Positions 24,588 to 32,978 of a stretch of 64,000 bases of DNA are shown piece after piece. Made by a program: the position numbers and the translations under genes. Position 1 is the stretch's first letter, and every line of letters begins with the position of its first letter. The notes under the pieces are model-generated. The model saw only the letters and a list, made by a program, of their open reading frames with translations, had not been told where the DNA came from and searched no databases. The stretch lies in NCBI GenBank assembly GCA_963750295.1, contig CAVVPY010000001.1, forward strand, positions 2,604,001 through 2,668,000. Reading direction: 5' to 3'. This DNA is from CAVVPY01 sp963750295 (GTDB lineage Bacteria; Actinomycetota; Actinomycetes; Mycobacteriales; Jatrophihabitantaceae).

Positions 24588-25300
24588 GGCCGGTACCGGC
24601 CAGGCGATCGGTATTGATCGAGCTGCGCGGCGTCACCCGCACCTTTGGCACCGCCACCACCGCGGTACATGCGATCCGCGACGCCTCGGTCACCGTCCGG
24701 GCCGGAGATTTCATTGCGGTCACCGGCGTGTCCGGATCAGGCAAGTCAACCCTGCTTAATGTGCTCGGCTTGCTCGACGAACCAAGCACCGGCAGCTACC
24801 TGCTCGACGGCATCGACACCGCGCTTCGAAGTGACACCGCCCGCGCCGAGCTGCGCGCACGCACGATCGGGTTCGTGTTTCAAGATGCCCGGCTTATCGC
24901 CCACCGCACCGTCACCGAGAACGTCACGGTGGGGCTGCTATACGGGCGCGGCTGTGCGCGCCGCGACCGGGCCCGACTCGCCAGCCAGGCGCTTGAGCGC
25001 GTTGGGATGACCCACCGCGCGGACGCGATGCCCGAAACACTGTCCGGCGGGGAGCGTCAACGCGTCGCAATCGCCCGCGCTCTGGCAAAACGCCCGCCGC
25101 TGCTGCTGGCCGACGAACCTACTGGCAATCTCGACACTGCCAACACGGACGCGATCTTGCAACTGTTTACTGACCTTAACCGCGACGGGCACGCGGTCAT
25201 CGTCGTCACTCACGAAAGCTACGTCGCCACTCACTGCGCCCGGCAGCTGCACATGCGCGACGGCATTCTCACCGAACCCGCCCGCGCGTCGAGCCTATGA
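24584..25300 (+). CDS. ABC transporter ATP-binding protein (MacB/LolD type)
   Basis: 238 residues. Walker A GVSGSGKST, Q-loop VFQDARL, signature LSGGERQR, Walker B LLLADEPTGNLD and the switch His (VVTHE) are intact. This is the ATPase of a MacB-type mechanotransmission transporter that works with the following FtsX-like permease. ATG 24584 was chosen as the first in-frame start not inside the adaptor gene. The stop overlaps the permease start by 4 bp. Confidence 0.92.
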   Translation: MRPVPARRSVLIELRGVTRTFGTATTAVHAIRDASVTVRAGDFIAVTGVSGSGKSTLLNVLGLLDEPSTGSYLLDGIDTALRSDTARAELRARTIGFVFQDARLIAHRTVTENVTVGLLYGRGCARRDRARLASQALERVGMTHRADAMPETLSGGERQRVAIARALAKRPPLLLADEPTGNLDTANTDAILQLFTDLNRDGHAVIVVTHESYVATHCARQLHMRDGILTEPARASSL

Positions 25301-26559
25301 GCACGAAGACGTCCGCTAGCCACCGCGCGATCGGCTCACCTGACGGCATCGGTCGCGAGCCGCCGTCGGCGACGTGGCGCGACACACTGCGAGATCTGCT
25401 CGACGAGGCGATCGCCGCGGTATTCGCCCGGCCGGGCCGGTCGGCGCTGCTCAGCGCCGGCACCGTCGTCGGCGTTGCCACGCTGGTCGCCGCGCTCGGC
25501 CTGGGGACCACCGCCCGCGCCCAAATCGACAGCCAGTTCAACGCTTATACGGCGACTGAAGTTGCCGTCCACCCCGCAACCGGCCAAAGCGTTAGCAGCC
25601 TCACCACAACCCAAACCGCCCAAGCCGAACGTATCCGGGGTGTTACGGCGGCTGGCCGCTACTGGCTCACCCCTACCGCTGACCAGACGTGGGCGCCGAC
25701 ACCGGGTAGCAGCGACACGACCACGGCCCCCCTCTACGCCGCCGACCCCTCCACGCTTCAGGTGCTCGATCTAACTCTCCAGTATGGACGCCAGCCATCC
25801 CTCTGGGACGAGCAAAACCACGTCCCTGCCGTCCTCCTCAGCGCCAGCCTCGCCCACCGACTTGGCGTCACCAACGTCGACCCGCCCGATTATGTGTTCC
25901 TCGGCGGCCGGGCGTTCTTGGTCACCGGCGTTTACTCGGTCGCAAAGCGTCAAGACGAAGTGCTGCTCGGCGCGATCTGCACCACTGCCATCTCCGACGA
26001 GTATTACGACGTCGCGGGACGCGTTAACCCCCAGCTGCTTGTCGCCACCCAGCCCGGCTCCGCTCAAGTGGTCGCCGACCAACTGCCCATCGCCATCAGC
26101 CCGGAAGAGCCCTCCGCTGTTATCGCAAGCGCACCGGTCAGCGCCACCGGACTACGCCAAGACGTCGACCACGACGTCGAGCGCCTGCTCTACGTCCTGG
26201 CGATCGTCGCACTCGCGATTGGTGCATTTGGCATCACGAATGGCACGCTCGTCTCCGTTCTCGAACGCACTCCCGAGATCGGACTACGTCGCGCCCTCGG
26301 CGCCCGAAAACGAGACCTCGGTGGCCAACTTCTCATCGAAGGCACCGTCATCGGCACGGCCGGTGGCATCCTCGGCCTTTCACTCGGAATCCTCACTGTT
26401 CTCGGGTTATCCGCGGCCAACGGCTGGACACCAACCCTCAATCTCAACGATCAATGGGCGCTACCCCTGGCCGGCACCCTGACCGGCTTACTCGCCGCCG
26501 CCTACCCGGCCTGGCGCGCCGCCACCACCACCGCAGCTCAAGCCCTCCAGCGAGCCTGA
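25297..26559 (+). CDS. FtsX-like (MacB) permease
   Basis: 420 residues. An N-terminal transmembrane helix (SALLSAGTVVGVATLVAALGL), a large extracytoplasmic domain (about 80-290), and three C-terminal helices around LYVLAIVALAIGAFGITNG, ERTPEIGLRRALGARKRDLGGQ and the end. The RTPEIGLRRALGA motif is the FtsX/MacB coupling segment. With the ATPase and adaptor it forms a complete exporter or envelope-stress machine, probably acting on the secreted protein or lipoprotein encoded upstream (inference). Confidence 0.92.
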   Translation: MSTKTSASHRAIGSPDGIGREPPSATWRDTLRDLLDEAIAAVFARPGRSALLSAGTVVGVATLVAALGLGTTARAQIDSQFNAYTATEVAVHPATGQSVSSLTTTQTAQAERIRGVTAAGRYWLTPTADQTWAPTPGSSDTTTAPLYAADPSTLQVLDLTLQYGRQPSLWDEQNHVPAVLLSASLAHRLGVTNVDPPDYVFLGGRAFLVTGVYSVAKRQDEVLLGAICTTAISDEYYDVAGRVNPQLLVATQPGSAQVVADQLPIAISPEEPSAVIASAPVSATGLRQDVDHDVERLLYVLAIVALAIGAFGITNGTLVSVLERTPEIGLRRALGARKRDLGGQLLIEGTVIGTAGGILGLSLGILTVLGLSAANGWTPTLNLNDQWALPLAGTLTGLLAAAYPAWRAATTTAAQALQRA

Positions 26560-26945
26560 CAACATCCCACCCCGGGACTGGCCACACGGCGATCTCTCAA
26601 GACCGTAGAGACGTCAATTTGCGGATCTTGTTCCTTTGGTCTTTCCCGTCATGCCAGGCCCCCAACAGGAGCGCGACCGCTGCCGCCGGCAGCCGGCGTT
26701 GAGGCTGGCCGAAGGGACCGCCCCAAGGGCTTGGACTTGATGCCGGCGTGGACAGCGAGGACAGCGCGGACCTGGGGCATCGGAACCGGACATACACGCG
26801 CTGATCATGCCGATCCAACCATTCCTAGTGGGGAGTGCTTGAACGCAGAAGCGAGGCGACCTGGCTGATCACCGTGAATTGCCCGCAACCCTGAACATCT
26901 TCTCCCTACTTTCCATCTGCGCCGGCGACGGAGCATCTTGGCGGT
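26560..26945. other. Intergenic region
   Basis: 386 bp between the permease and a lipoprotein gene. A 73-codon minus-strand frame (26597-26818) encodes a Pro/Ser/Arg-rich product with no recognisable motif; it may be a decayed fragment. A GC-rich short inverted repeat (GCCGCCGGCAGCCGGC, about 26680) could weakly terminate transcription. Nothing else is evident. Confidence 0.4.
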
Positions 26946-27392
26946 GTGAGACGCACGTCGGCGGCCGTCGCCATCTTTCTGTTGCTGCCACTCGCGGCCA
27001 GCTGCGAGGCATCGAACGCGCCGCACCCGTCTTCATCGCCAGCTGAGCCGTCTTGCCCGCCGCGACTGACAGGTCAGGAGATCCACGGTCAGGCACCGCC
27101 CGCCGTCGAACTGTGGGCCCTGCTCTTTGGCCGCTACCCGATCGCCCGCGCCACTGAGACGAAGATCGTCTGGCGGATGACCGGAGCCGGCAACCTGCGA
27201 CTGAACGCGTCCGGCCCTGACAATCAGCAGCTGGCACCGCGATGGGGCCCAGAGGCTCATGCAAGCAGCAGTTGGCATCGACCGGGCGACGAGTGGGGCG
27301 CGGCCTTCATCTTCCCCACCGTTGGATGCTGGACGATCCACGCCATCCGCGGCTCGAGAACCGGCACCGTTGACCTTCTGGTCACCAATTGA
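26946..27392 (+). CDS. Small putative lipoprotein
   Basis: 148 residues from GTG 26946. Signal peptide with lipobox LAASC (RRTSAAVAIFLLLPLAASC). The mature part is beta-rich and ends with PTVGCWTIHAIRGSRTGTVDLLV, a pattern seen in many uncharacterised actinobacterial exported proteins with an Ig-like C-terminal strand pair. No strong ribosome-binding site is seen. Function unknown; cargo of the integrated element. Confidence 0.7.
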   Translation: MRRTSAAVAIFLLLPLAASCEASNAPHPSSSPAEPSCPPRLTGQEIHGQAPPAVELWALLFGRYPIARATETKIVWRMTGAGNLRLNASGPDNQQLAPRWGPEAHASSSWHRPGDEWGAAFIFPTVGCWTIHAIRGSRTGTVDLLVTN

Positions 27393-27479
27393 TCGCCAGT
27401 AACCCCAGCTATTCGTGCGGCGTATGGTGTTGATCGTTTCGTCCGGTGTTGATCTTCGTTGCAGGAGGTTGACGATTGG

Positions 27480-27676
27480 GCATCGGTGATGGCCTGGTCT
27501 GCGTCTGCCAGGACCTCCCGGGTGCTCGTCGTCGGGATCGGGGACGGTGTTCGGCGAACCGCCAGGGCGAGCACGGTTGGGCCCAGCGCCAGGTGCGGTC
27601 CAGGCGCAGCCTGACGGCGTCGCTGTCCGTGGGTGATGCGGGCGGCGTTGTGCAGCAGCCGGTAGCGCAGCGTTTC
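27480..27676 (-). pseudogene. Remnant of an IS1380-like transposase 3' end
   Basis: Read on the minus strand, ETLRYRLLHNAARITHGQRR is followed, after a one-base shift, by VRLRLDRTWRWAQP. Together these resemble the conserved C-terminus of IS1380-group DDE transposases (LRYRL...ARI...RRLRL...TWPWA). The copy is broken by a stop just upstream and by the frameshift, and no terminal inverted repeats are visible. The rest of the 27393-27910 gap holds nothing I can identify. Confidence 0.45.
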
Positions 27677-27910
27677 GGTTCAGCTTTGGCGAAGCTCGCG
27701 GTTGTCGTGCAGGCACTCGAAAGAAGGGATTAGCTTCCGGGGGGCGCAGGACAAGGTGCTCAGATCGAGTATGGACTGGCGCACGTTGTTGCGTGCCATC
27801 CCGGCCACTGGCTCGCCGGGCAAGTCGCGGCACCGCCGGCGGCGGCGTTTGGTCTGGTGCGGCCGGCATGACCGTAAGGGCGATGCGCCTCGAGTGCGGC
27901 GACCGTTAGC

Positions 27911-28570
27911 GTGATGGAACCGGTTGACCCTGACCGGGTACTTAAGGATGTGGGCGCGGTCGCGGACCTTTCCGATGAGTCGTTGTGGGCTGAGGCCGTG
28001 CGTGGTGATGCGGATGCGTTCGGGGAGATCTATGACCGCCACATCGACCGGGTCTATCTGCAGTGCCTGCGCCGAGTCGGGCACCGCGAGGACGCGCAGG
28101 ATGTCGCGGCGACCGTGTTCGCCGAGGCTTGGCGAGTGCGCGATCGGGTCCGGTTCGTCGAGGGGTCCAGCCTTCCGTGGCTGCTCGTGGTCGCGTCCAA
28201 CTTGGCAGGCAAGCACCTCAGATCCGCGAGGCGGTATCAGCGGCATCTTCGGCTCGTGCGATCTCCCGACAATGCCGCCGATATCGCTGACGATGTCGCG
28301 GAGACAGACGAGCTACAACGGCGTGCACGACTGTTGGCCGCTGCCATCACGACCCTGAACCGAGGCGAACAGCAGCTCGTCTCGCTATGCGATCTCGGCG
28401 ACCTGAGCTACGCCTCCGCAGCTCAGGCCCTCGAGATACCGCTAGGAACCGTGCGCTCGAGGCTGTCTCGAGCCCATGCCAAGCTGCGCGCCCGACTGAC
28501 CGACCTCACCACGACTGGCCAGCCCGCCGACGACAGCGCTGAATCACCCATCGGAGGGCAACATGCCTGA
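27911..28570 (+). CDS. ECF-type RNA polymerase sigma factor
   Basis: 219 residues. Region 2 (DADAFGEIYDRHIDRVYLQCLRRVG...DVAATVFAEAW) and region 4 HTH (LSYASAAQALEIPLGTVRSRLSRAHAKLR) are intact, with no extra C-terminal domain. The start is GTG 27911 or ATG 27914; no clear ribosome-binding site. It overlaps the next gene, a single-pass membrane protein, by 8 bp, the arrangement of a sigma factor and its membrane partner. Carried as cargo on the integrated element; its promoter targets are unknown. Confidence 0.9.
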   Translation: MMEPVDPDRVLKDVGAVADLSDESLWAEAVRGDADAFGEIYDRHIDRVYLQCLRRVGHREDAQDVAATVFAEAWRVRDRVRFVEGSSLPWLLVVASNLAGKHLRSARRYQRHLRLVRSPDNAADIADDVAETDELQRRARLLAAAITTLNRGEQQLVSLCDLGDLSYASAAQALEIPLGTVRSRLSRAHAKLRARLTDLTTTGQPADDSAESPIGGQHA

Positions 28571-29117
28571 CCTGGATCTCCCACTCCTGCCCGCGGAGCC
28601 GTTTCCCCCCGACCTGCGCGAGCTGACCCGACAGCAGGTCCTCGAACTCGTGAAGACCACGCACCGGTCGCAGCCGTGGTACCGGCGCCGCCGTCTTCTC
28701 ATCGGCGGAGCTGTCGTTGCGCTCGCCTTCGCCGGCGGCGGCACCGCGGCCGCCTTCCAGATCTTCGGCCCCAAGCAGGTCACCAACCATGACTCGGCTC
28801 GCTGCTACTCGCAGTTGTCCACCGATTTCGGTGACGACTTCCCGGGCACCACGGTCTCCGCGCCCTTGACCCCACACTCGAGCGCGAGCCCCGAGCCCGA
28901 CCGCGCCCACCGCCAGGCCCCGGTGGCGCCAATCGAGGAGTGCGCTCAAGCGTGGGAGGTCGGGTTGCTGTCCGGACACGCGCCTGACCCCATACAGCGG
29001 ACGTATCCGGTACCGCACCTCGTAGGTTGCGTCCTACCTGATGGCACTGCCGCCGTGTTCCCCGGCCCAGACGGGGCGTGCCAATCCCTCGGGCTGGCCT
29101 CTGCGTCGCCGAAATAG
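28563..29117 (+). CDS. Single-pass membrane protein, probable sigma-factor partner
   Basis: 184 residues. About 46 cytoplasmic residues, one transmembrane helix (LLIGGAVVALAFAGGGTAAAF), and an exported C-terminal part with three Cys. There is no zinc anti-sigma motif (HxxxCxxC) in the cytoplasmic part. Position and overlap with the sigma gene suggest an anti-sigma or sensor role, but sequence alone does not prove it. Last gene before the right end of the element. Confidence 0.7.
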   Translation: MPDLDLPLLPAEPFPPDLRELTRQQVLELVKTTHRSQPWYRRRRLLIGGAVVALAFAGGGTAAAFQIFGPKQVTNHDSARCYSQLSTDFGDDFPGTTVSAPLTPHSSASPEPDRAHRQAPVAPIEECAQAWEVGLLSGHAPDPIQRTYPVPHLVGCVLPDGTAAVFPGPDGACQSLGLASASPK

Positions 29118-29387
29118 GCGGTCGCCCGACCTGACCCCCACGAACCGCACGACGCGGTTGCCTTGCATCTGCGCCGGTTGATCGACATGATCCACAGCGC
29201 CGTCAAAAGGCCTGCGGATCACCTCTAATCGAACGGCAGGACGTCTCGAGTTGATCTACGCGGGTACACATCGGGTACACACGACGGCCAAGAACGATCG
29301 GTCTCAGCCATCGCGGACCAACGCATCAGGCCCAGCAAGTATCGGACCTGCACGCGGTTTCCGAGCATTGCCAACTGTCCGGTGAAG
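29118..29387. other. Right-end non-coding DNA of the element
   Basis: 270 bp with no gene. It holds the right copy of the 22-bp tandem arm motif (29261-29282) and leads into attR. Frames predicted here and over the attachment core (such as a minus-strand product containing GFEPATPGLG) are translations of tRNA-derived DNA. Confidence 0.6.
29261..29282. repeat. Right arm-type repeat (tandem GGGTACACA)
   Basis: Perfect match, same orientation, to 13871-13892. It lies 105 bp inside the right core, mirroring the left copy 76 bp inside the left core. Confidence 0.7.
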
Positions 29388-29427
29388 CGGACTCCTAAGC
29401 CGGGCGTCGCCGGTTCGAATCCGGCCG
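29388..29427 (+). repeat. Right attachment site core (attR), 40 bp
   Basis: Perfect copy of the 3' part of tRNA-Arg(CCU), including anticodon loop and T arm, but without a 5' half, so it is not a tRNA gene. It marks the right junction with the chromosome. Confidence 0.93.
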
Positions 29428-29554
29428 AGGGAGAGGGCACCGGTGGCACGAGGGCACCAGTAGAAGCCCTCCGCTACTGACCTGGAAATGTCCCATCGCA
29501 CGACGTCAGCGAGCTGATCTGGGAGTCCATCGAGACATAGGGCTGGTTGAGCAC

Positions 29555-29992
29555 ATGAGTGATCTCGACGCGTTTGCCGGGCTGAGTCAGCACGTGAACG
29601 GCCTCGTCGTGGTGTCGACCCTGCGGGCCGACGCAACGATCCAATCGTCGCTGGTCAACGCCGGCGTGATGGCAAGCCCGTTCGACGATCAACCGGTCCT
29701 GGCCTTCGTCACCTACGGCCGGGTGAAACTCGCCCACCTGCGGGCGCGACCTCAGATCACTGCGACGACCCGGGACGGCTGGCGATGGTGCACCGTCGAG
29801 GGACGCGCGGACCTGGTCGGACCCGACGACCCGCACCCGAACGTCAATGACGAGCGCCTTCGGCTGCTCCTTCGGGAGGTGTTCGTGGCGGCCGGCGGTT
29901 CCCACGACAACTGGGACGAGTACGACCAGACCATGATCGAACAGCGCCGGGCCGCGGTGCTCATCACCCCGACGCGGGTATACGGCAACTGA
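29555..29992 (+). CDS. PPOX-class F420/flavin-dependent protein
   Basis: 145 residues, a split-barrel protein of the pyridoxamine 5'-phosphate oxidase-like group. Typical elements are GLVVVSTLRADATIQSSLVNAGV near the N-terminus (binding strand), LAFVTYGRVKLAHLRARPQITA and the central VEGRADLVGPDD. Actinobacterial members of this size usually bind F420 or flavin and reduce small molecules. Single gene between the element and the SHOCT gene. Confidence 0.8.
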   Translation: MSDLDAFAGLSQHVNGLVVVSTLRADATIQSSLVNAGVMASPFDDQPVLAFVTYGRVKLAHLRARPQITATTRDGWRWCTVEGRADLVGPDDPHPNVNDERLRLLLREVFVAAGGSHDNWDEYDQTMIEQRRAAVLITPTRVYGN

Positions 29993-30047
29993 CGCGAGAT
30001 CGGTCGGCCAGACCTGACAGGTCTCATTCAAGGAATAGGGTTCAGCC

Positions 30048-30407
30048 ATGAGTCCGGACCAAGGCTTCGGCATCCCCGGCTGGTTCATTGCGCTGTTCGT
30101 CCTCGTCGCCCTCGTGGGCATCGGCTCCACCATGTGGCGTATCTCGGTGACCCGGAAGATGGCCAGGGACGCCGGCCTCGATCCGAATACCGCCACAGCG
30201 GTCACCCTGCTGAGCAAGGACGGTGTCGATGCGGCCTACCTGGCGTCGACCCTCGCGTCCCACCCGCGCCTGCAGTCGTCCGAACCGGCGCAGCGCCCGA
30301 GGAGCGCCGAGGAACGACTGCAGGAACTCCAGTCGCTAAGGGACAAAGGCCTGGTCACTCAGGAGGAATACGACGCGCAGCGACAGGGGATCCTCGGCTC
30401 GATCTAG
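30048..30407 (+). CDS. SHOCT-domain membrane protein
   Basis: 119 residues. One N-terminal transmembrane helix (GWFIALFVLVALVGIGSTMW), a linker, and a C-terminal SHOCT motif (RLQELQSLRDKGLVTQEEYDAQRQGIL), a short oligomerisation helix pair found at protein ends. ATG with AAGGAAT upstream. Function unknown. Confidence 0.85.
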   Translation: MSPDQGFGIPGWFIALFVLVALVGIGSTMWRISVTRKMARDAGLDPNTATAVTLLSKDGVDAAYLASTLASHPRLQSSEPAQRPRSAEERLQELQSLRDKGLVTQEEYDAQRQGILGSI

Positions 30408-30440
30408 CGCCGCACGACACCGATGGCGCTGCCCAGATCG

Positions 30441-31208
30441 CTAGGCGGAGAAGTGCGTCACGGGGCGGGTCAACAACTCACCGCCGACGACGTGGTCGAC
30501 CCGCTCGTTGTAGAACGCGACCATGCCTGATATCGAGGCCAGCGCCGGGGTCGGGAAGTCGTAGGACCACGCGATGTCGGCGTGGGCGGCGCCGCCTGAA
30601 CGCACCGACCAGTAGTGGCTTGTCGTGCCCTTGTACGGGCATGAGGTGACGGTGTCGGTCCGGATGAGATGGTCGAAGTTCACGTGCGTGCGGGGCAGGT
30701 AGTAGCGGGTGGGTAGCCCGGTCTCGAACACCAGCACCGGTGCGGCGCTTTCGGCGAGGACGATGCCGTCGAGTTGGACGCGAACCGTGCGGCTCGATCG
30801 AATCGCGTCCACGCGGGTGTAGGGGTTGCGCGGGTGCACGAACACCTGCTCGTCCTCCTCGTACCAGGCGTCGAGGGCGTCCCAATCGAACCGCACGGTG
30901 TCGACCAGGTCGGCAACGGTGTCGGTGCGGTAGACGCGAGCCGCCCCGGGTCGGGCAACCGCGTCGACGAGCAAGCCGTGTCGGTGCGCGGTGCCGCGTT
31001 TGAGTTTCTGCGGGTGGTGCTCGTCGACGAGCAGAGTCAGGTCGACGTCGGCAAGCGGCACGTAGTACTGGGGGTATTTCGGTGTTTCCCACACGTAGCG
31101 CGCCATCGTGGTGTCGAAGACCGTGCGACCGGCGATCATGCCACGCACGCGTCGAGGCGCCGGCTCGACGAGGTCCGCCTGGGCGATCATTTGCGGGTAG
31201 TCACGCAT
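30441..31208 (-). CDS. DUF427 (two-copy) protein
   Basis: 255 residues from ATG 31208, which has GGAGGAC upstream; the longer frame to 31268 overlaps the MOSC gene. Two tandem DUF427 beta domains are visible: VRGMIAGRTVFDTTMARYVWE...YYVPLADVDLTLL and VRVQLDGIVLAESAAPVLVFE...YYLPRTHVNFDHL. The second ends with the typical CPYKGTTSHYWSV. Function is not established for this family. Overlaps the MOSC gene by 8 bp, so cotranslated. Confidence 0.9.
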   Translation of the reverse strand: MRDYPQMIAQADLVEPAPRRVRGMIAGRTVFDTTMARYVWETPKYPQYYVPLADVDLTLLVDEHHPQKLKRGTAHRHGLLVDAVARPGAARVYRTDTVADLVDTVRFDWDALDAWYEEDEQVFVHPRNPYTRVDAIRSSRTVRVQLDGIVLAESAAPVLVFETGLPTRYYLPRTHVNFDHLIRTDTVTSCPYKGTTSHYWSVRSGGAAHADIAWSYDFPTPALASISGMVAFYNERVDHVVGGELLTRPVTHFSA

Positions 31209-31926
31209 CTCGGTCCTCCGCTGCACTGTGGCAGTAATCGGCGCCGACGATCCAGCCGCCGACGTCATGTGGTTGTTCTGATGTCTCGACGATGCGGACC
31301 GGGTCGCCGACGTGCAGTTGACCGGGGCGAATGACCCAGCAGTTCAGGGCGAGCTTGCCACCGAAGACGTTTCGGATGCGACGGAAGACGTTGAGGTCCT
31401 GGACGCCGGTGTCCGGGTCGATGCTGGTGACGATGCATCGTTGCCGCGTTGAGTGCACACCGATCAAGGCGTCGCCGATCGCGAGCGCGCGTCCAGCGAG
31501 GGCTGGCTCCTGGTCGCCGGGTACTCCGGAGAGGACGAGGTTCGGTCGCAGCCGGCGCGAGTCGTGACCGAATGTGTCGATGGCACCGTCGGTGGCAATG
31601 AGCAGGCTGAGGATGTCGAAGCGTGCAGGTGAGCGGTCCTCGACGAGTCGCGCGTCTTCGCCGGCGTGCTGTCGGATCCTGGCGAGCGCCGCTGGTGAGT
31701 CCCAGCGCTCATCCTCGATGAGCGGGCTGCCGTGGGGTCCGGTCGTCGCGCGGATGGTGAGCAGTCCGTGCCGGGTGCGGCCGGTGAGTGGGCCGGTCGC
31801 GCCGGCGACGTGAACGATCCTGTCACCGGCGATGCCGTCCGCGGCCAGCCGTGCAGTTTCCAGCGGCTCACCGCGCAGCGACTTGACCGGATAGCGCCAC
31901 AGCTGGGATATCCGAACCGCGTCCAT
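31201..31926 (-). CDS. MOSC-domain protein (YcbX-like)
   Basis: 241 residues from ATG 31926, with GGAGGAG upstream. An N-terminal MOSC_N barrel starts ISQLWRYPVKSLRGEPLETARL; the MOSC core includes LRPNLVLSGV, AIGDALIGVHSTRQRCIVTSIDPDTG with the conserved Cys, and CWVIRPGQLHVGDPVRI. Such proteins bind molybdenum cofactor and act in N-hydroxylated compound reduction or Moco sulfur transfer. Part of the minus-strand operon. Confidence 0.9.
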   Translation of the reverse strand: MDAVRISQLWRYPVKSLRGEPLETARLAADGIAGDRIVHVAGATGPLTGRTRHGLLTIRATTGPHGSPLIEDERWDSPAALARIRQHAGEDARLVEDRSPARFDILSLLIATDGAIDTFGHDSRRLRPNLVLSGVPGDQEPALAGRALAIGDALIGVHSTRQRCIVTSIDPDTGVQDLNVFRRIRNVFGGKLALNCWVIRPGQLHVGDPVRIVETSEQPHDVGGWIVGADYCHSAAEDRDA

Positions 31927-31948
31927 GAGACCTACTCCTCCAGCGCGC

Positions 31949-32845
31949 CTATCCGGCCGTCGCATGTTGGACGGGGCTGACGCGCGTGTCGTAGAACAAT
32001 GTGATGCCGTCGGCGATCCGGTCCAGATTGTCCTCGACGGCGAAGTGCCCGGAGTCCAGGCGAACGAGTTCGGCGTCGGGCAGATCCCGCAGGTATGCCT
32101 CGCCGCCGGCGGGTGTGAAGAAGATGTCGCCCTGTCCCCAGAAGATCAAGGTGAGCGGCTGGCGGTCGCGCAGGGACTGTTGCCAGGTCGGGTAGAGCGC
32201 GGCATTGGTGCGGTAGTCGTAGAACAGGTCGAGCTGCACCCGGTGGGCGTTGGGACGGGTCAGGAAGAACGAATCGGTGTTCCAGTTGTCCGGGCTGATC
32301 AGCGTCTCGTCCGGGTGGCCGGTGGTGTAGATGGCCTTGACGGTCTCCGGCTGCAGGAACGCCGCCAGGGGCGCCTCGGTCTCCGGGCTGCGATCGACCC
32401 ACAACGCGTGTCGGATCCCGTCCCATGCTGCGGTGAAACCCTCCTCGTAGGTATTGGCGTTCTGGATGACCTGCCACTGCAACCAGTCCGGATGCGCCGC
32501 GATGAGCCGGTTGCCGATCGGGCCGCCGTAGTCCTGCATGTACATCCCCATCGGCCCGGTGAACCCGACGGTCGTCAGAAGGCTGTCGACGACCTGGGCG
32601 AGGTGGTCGAAGGTGTACTCCCACGTTGCCGGGTCGGGCAGGTCGGTGTTGCCGAACCCCGGGTAGTCCAGCGACAGGACGTGGAATCGGTCAGCCAGCG
32701 CGGGCATCAGATTGCGGAACTGATGCGATGATGAGGGGAAACCGCCGAGGAGCAAGAGCTTCGGGCCGGCCGGGTCGCCGGCCTGCCGGTAGAACACGTC
32801 GAGACCCTCGACGCCGACGGTGTGGAACGTGGTCGTACTCGTCAT
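31949..32845 (-). CDS. Alpha/beta hydrolase (haloalkane dehalogenase/epoxide hydrolase-like)
   Basis: 298 residues. The oxyanion HG-x is replaced by LGGFPSSSHQFRN; the nucleophile elbow is MYMQDYGGPIGNRL with Asp, as in dehalogenases and epoxide hydrolases; the late DSGHFAVED supplies the His. Long helical cap between. The Asp nucleophile argues against esterase activity. ATG with GGAGGAAA upstream. Lies 22 bp before the MOSC gene in the same operon. Confidence 0.88.
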   Translation of the reverse strand: MTSTTTFHTVGVEGLDVFYRQAGDPAGPKLLLLGGFPSSSHQFRNLMPALADRFHVLSLDYPGFGNTDLPDPATWEYTFDHLAQVVDSLLTTVGFTGPMGMYMQDYGGPIGNRLIAAHPDWLQWQVIQNANTYEEGFTAAWDGIRHALWVDRSPETEAPLAAFLQPETVKAIYTTGHPDETLISPDNWNTDSFFLTRPNAHRVQLDLFYDYRTNAALYPTWQQSLRDRQPLTLIFWGQGDIFFTPAGGEAYLRDLPDAELVRLDSGHFAVEDNLDRIADGITLFYDTRVSPVQHATAG

Positions 32846-32978
32846 GGTTTCCTCCGAAGGGTTCGACCGGCCGGCGATCCCGACGGCGGTCTGCGAACGC
32901 TTGACGGAGAATTGGCCTCGGGCCGAGCGACGGTCTTACCCCGTGCCTCGAGAAATCTGCGGACGAATCCGAGCAGGT

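Larger units (their letters stand above)
13755..29427. mobile_element. Integrative mobilizable element in tRNA-Arg(CCU)
   Basis: The 15.7-kb stretch is bounded by a perfect 40-bp direct repeat of the tRNA 3' part (13755-13794 and 29388-29427), the hallmark of tyrosine-recombinase integration. Just inside each end is a 22-bp tandem motif that fits integrase arm sites. Integrase and excisionase lie near the left end, and a MobF relaxase follows. I see no FtsK/TraB translocase, no VirB4/VirD4 and no replication initiator, so it is best called an integrative mobilizable element that borrows transfer functions. Cargo: toxin-antitoxin pair, truncated RES gene, secreted protein/lipoprotein/ABC cassette, sigma factor pair. 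Confidence 0.88.

Noticed and set aside
13795..29387. Prophage
   Set aside because: Integrase and excisionase are present but no capsid, terminase, portal or lysis genes; a MobF relaxase is present instead.
29388..29427. Second tRNA-Arg gene
   Set aside because: Only the 3' part is present; the acceptor 5' strand and D arm are missing, so it is an attachment-site copy.
29225..29449. Minus-strand frame encoding GFEPATPGLG
   Set aside because: Classic translation of tRNA-derived DNA; it covers the attR core.
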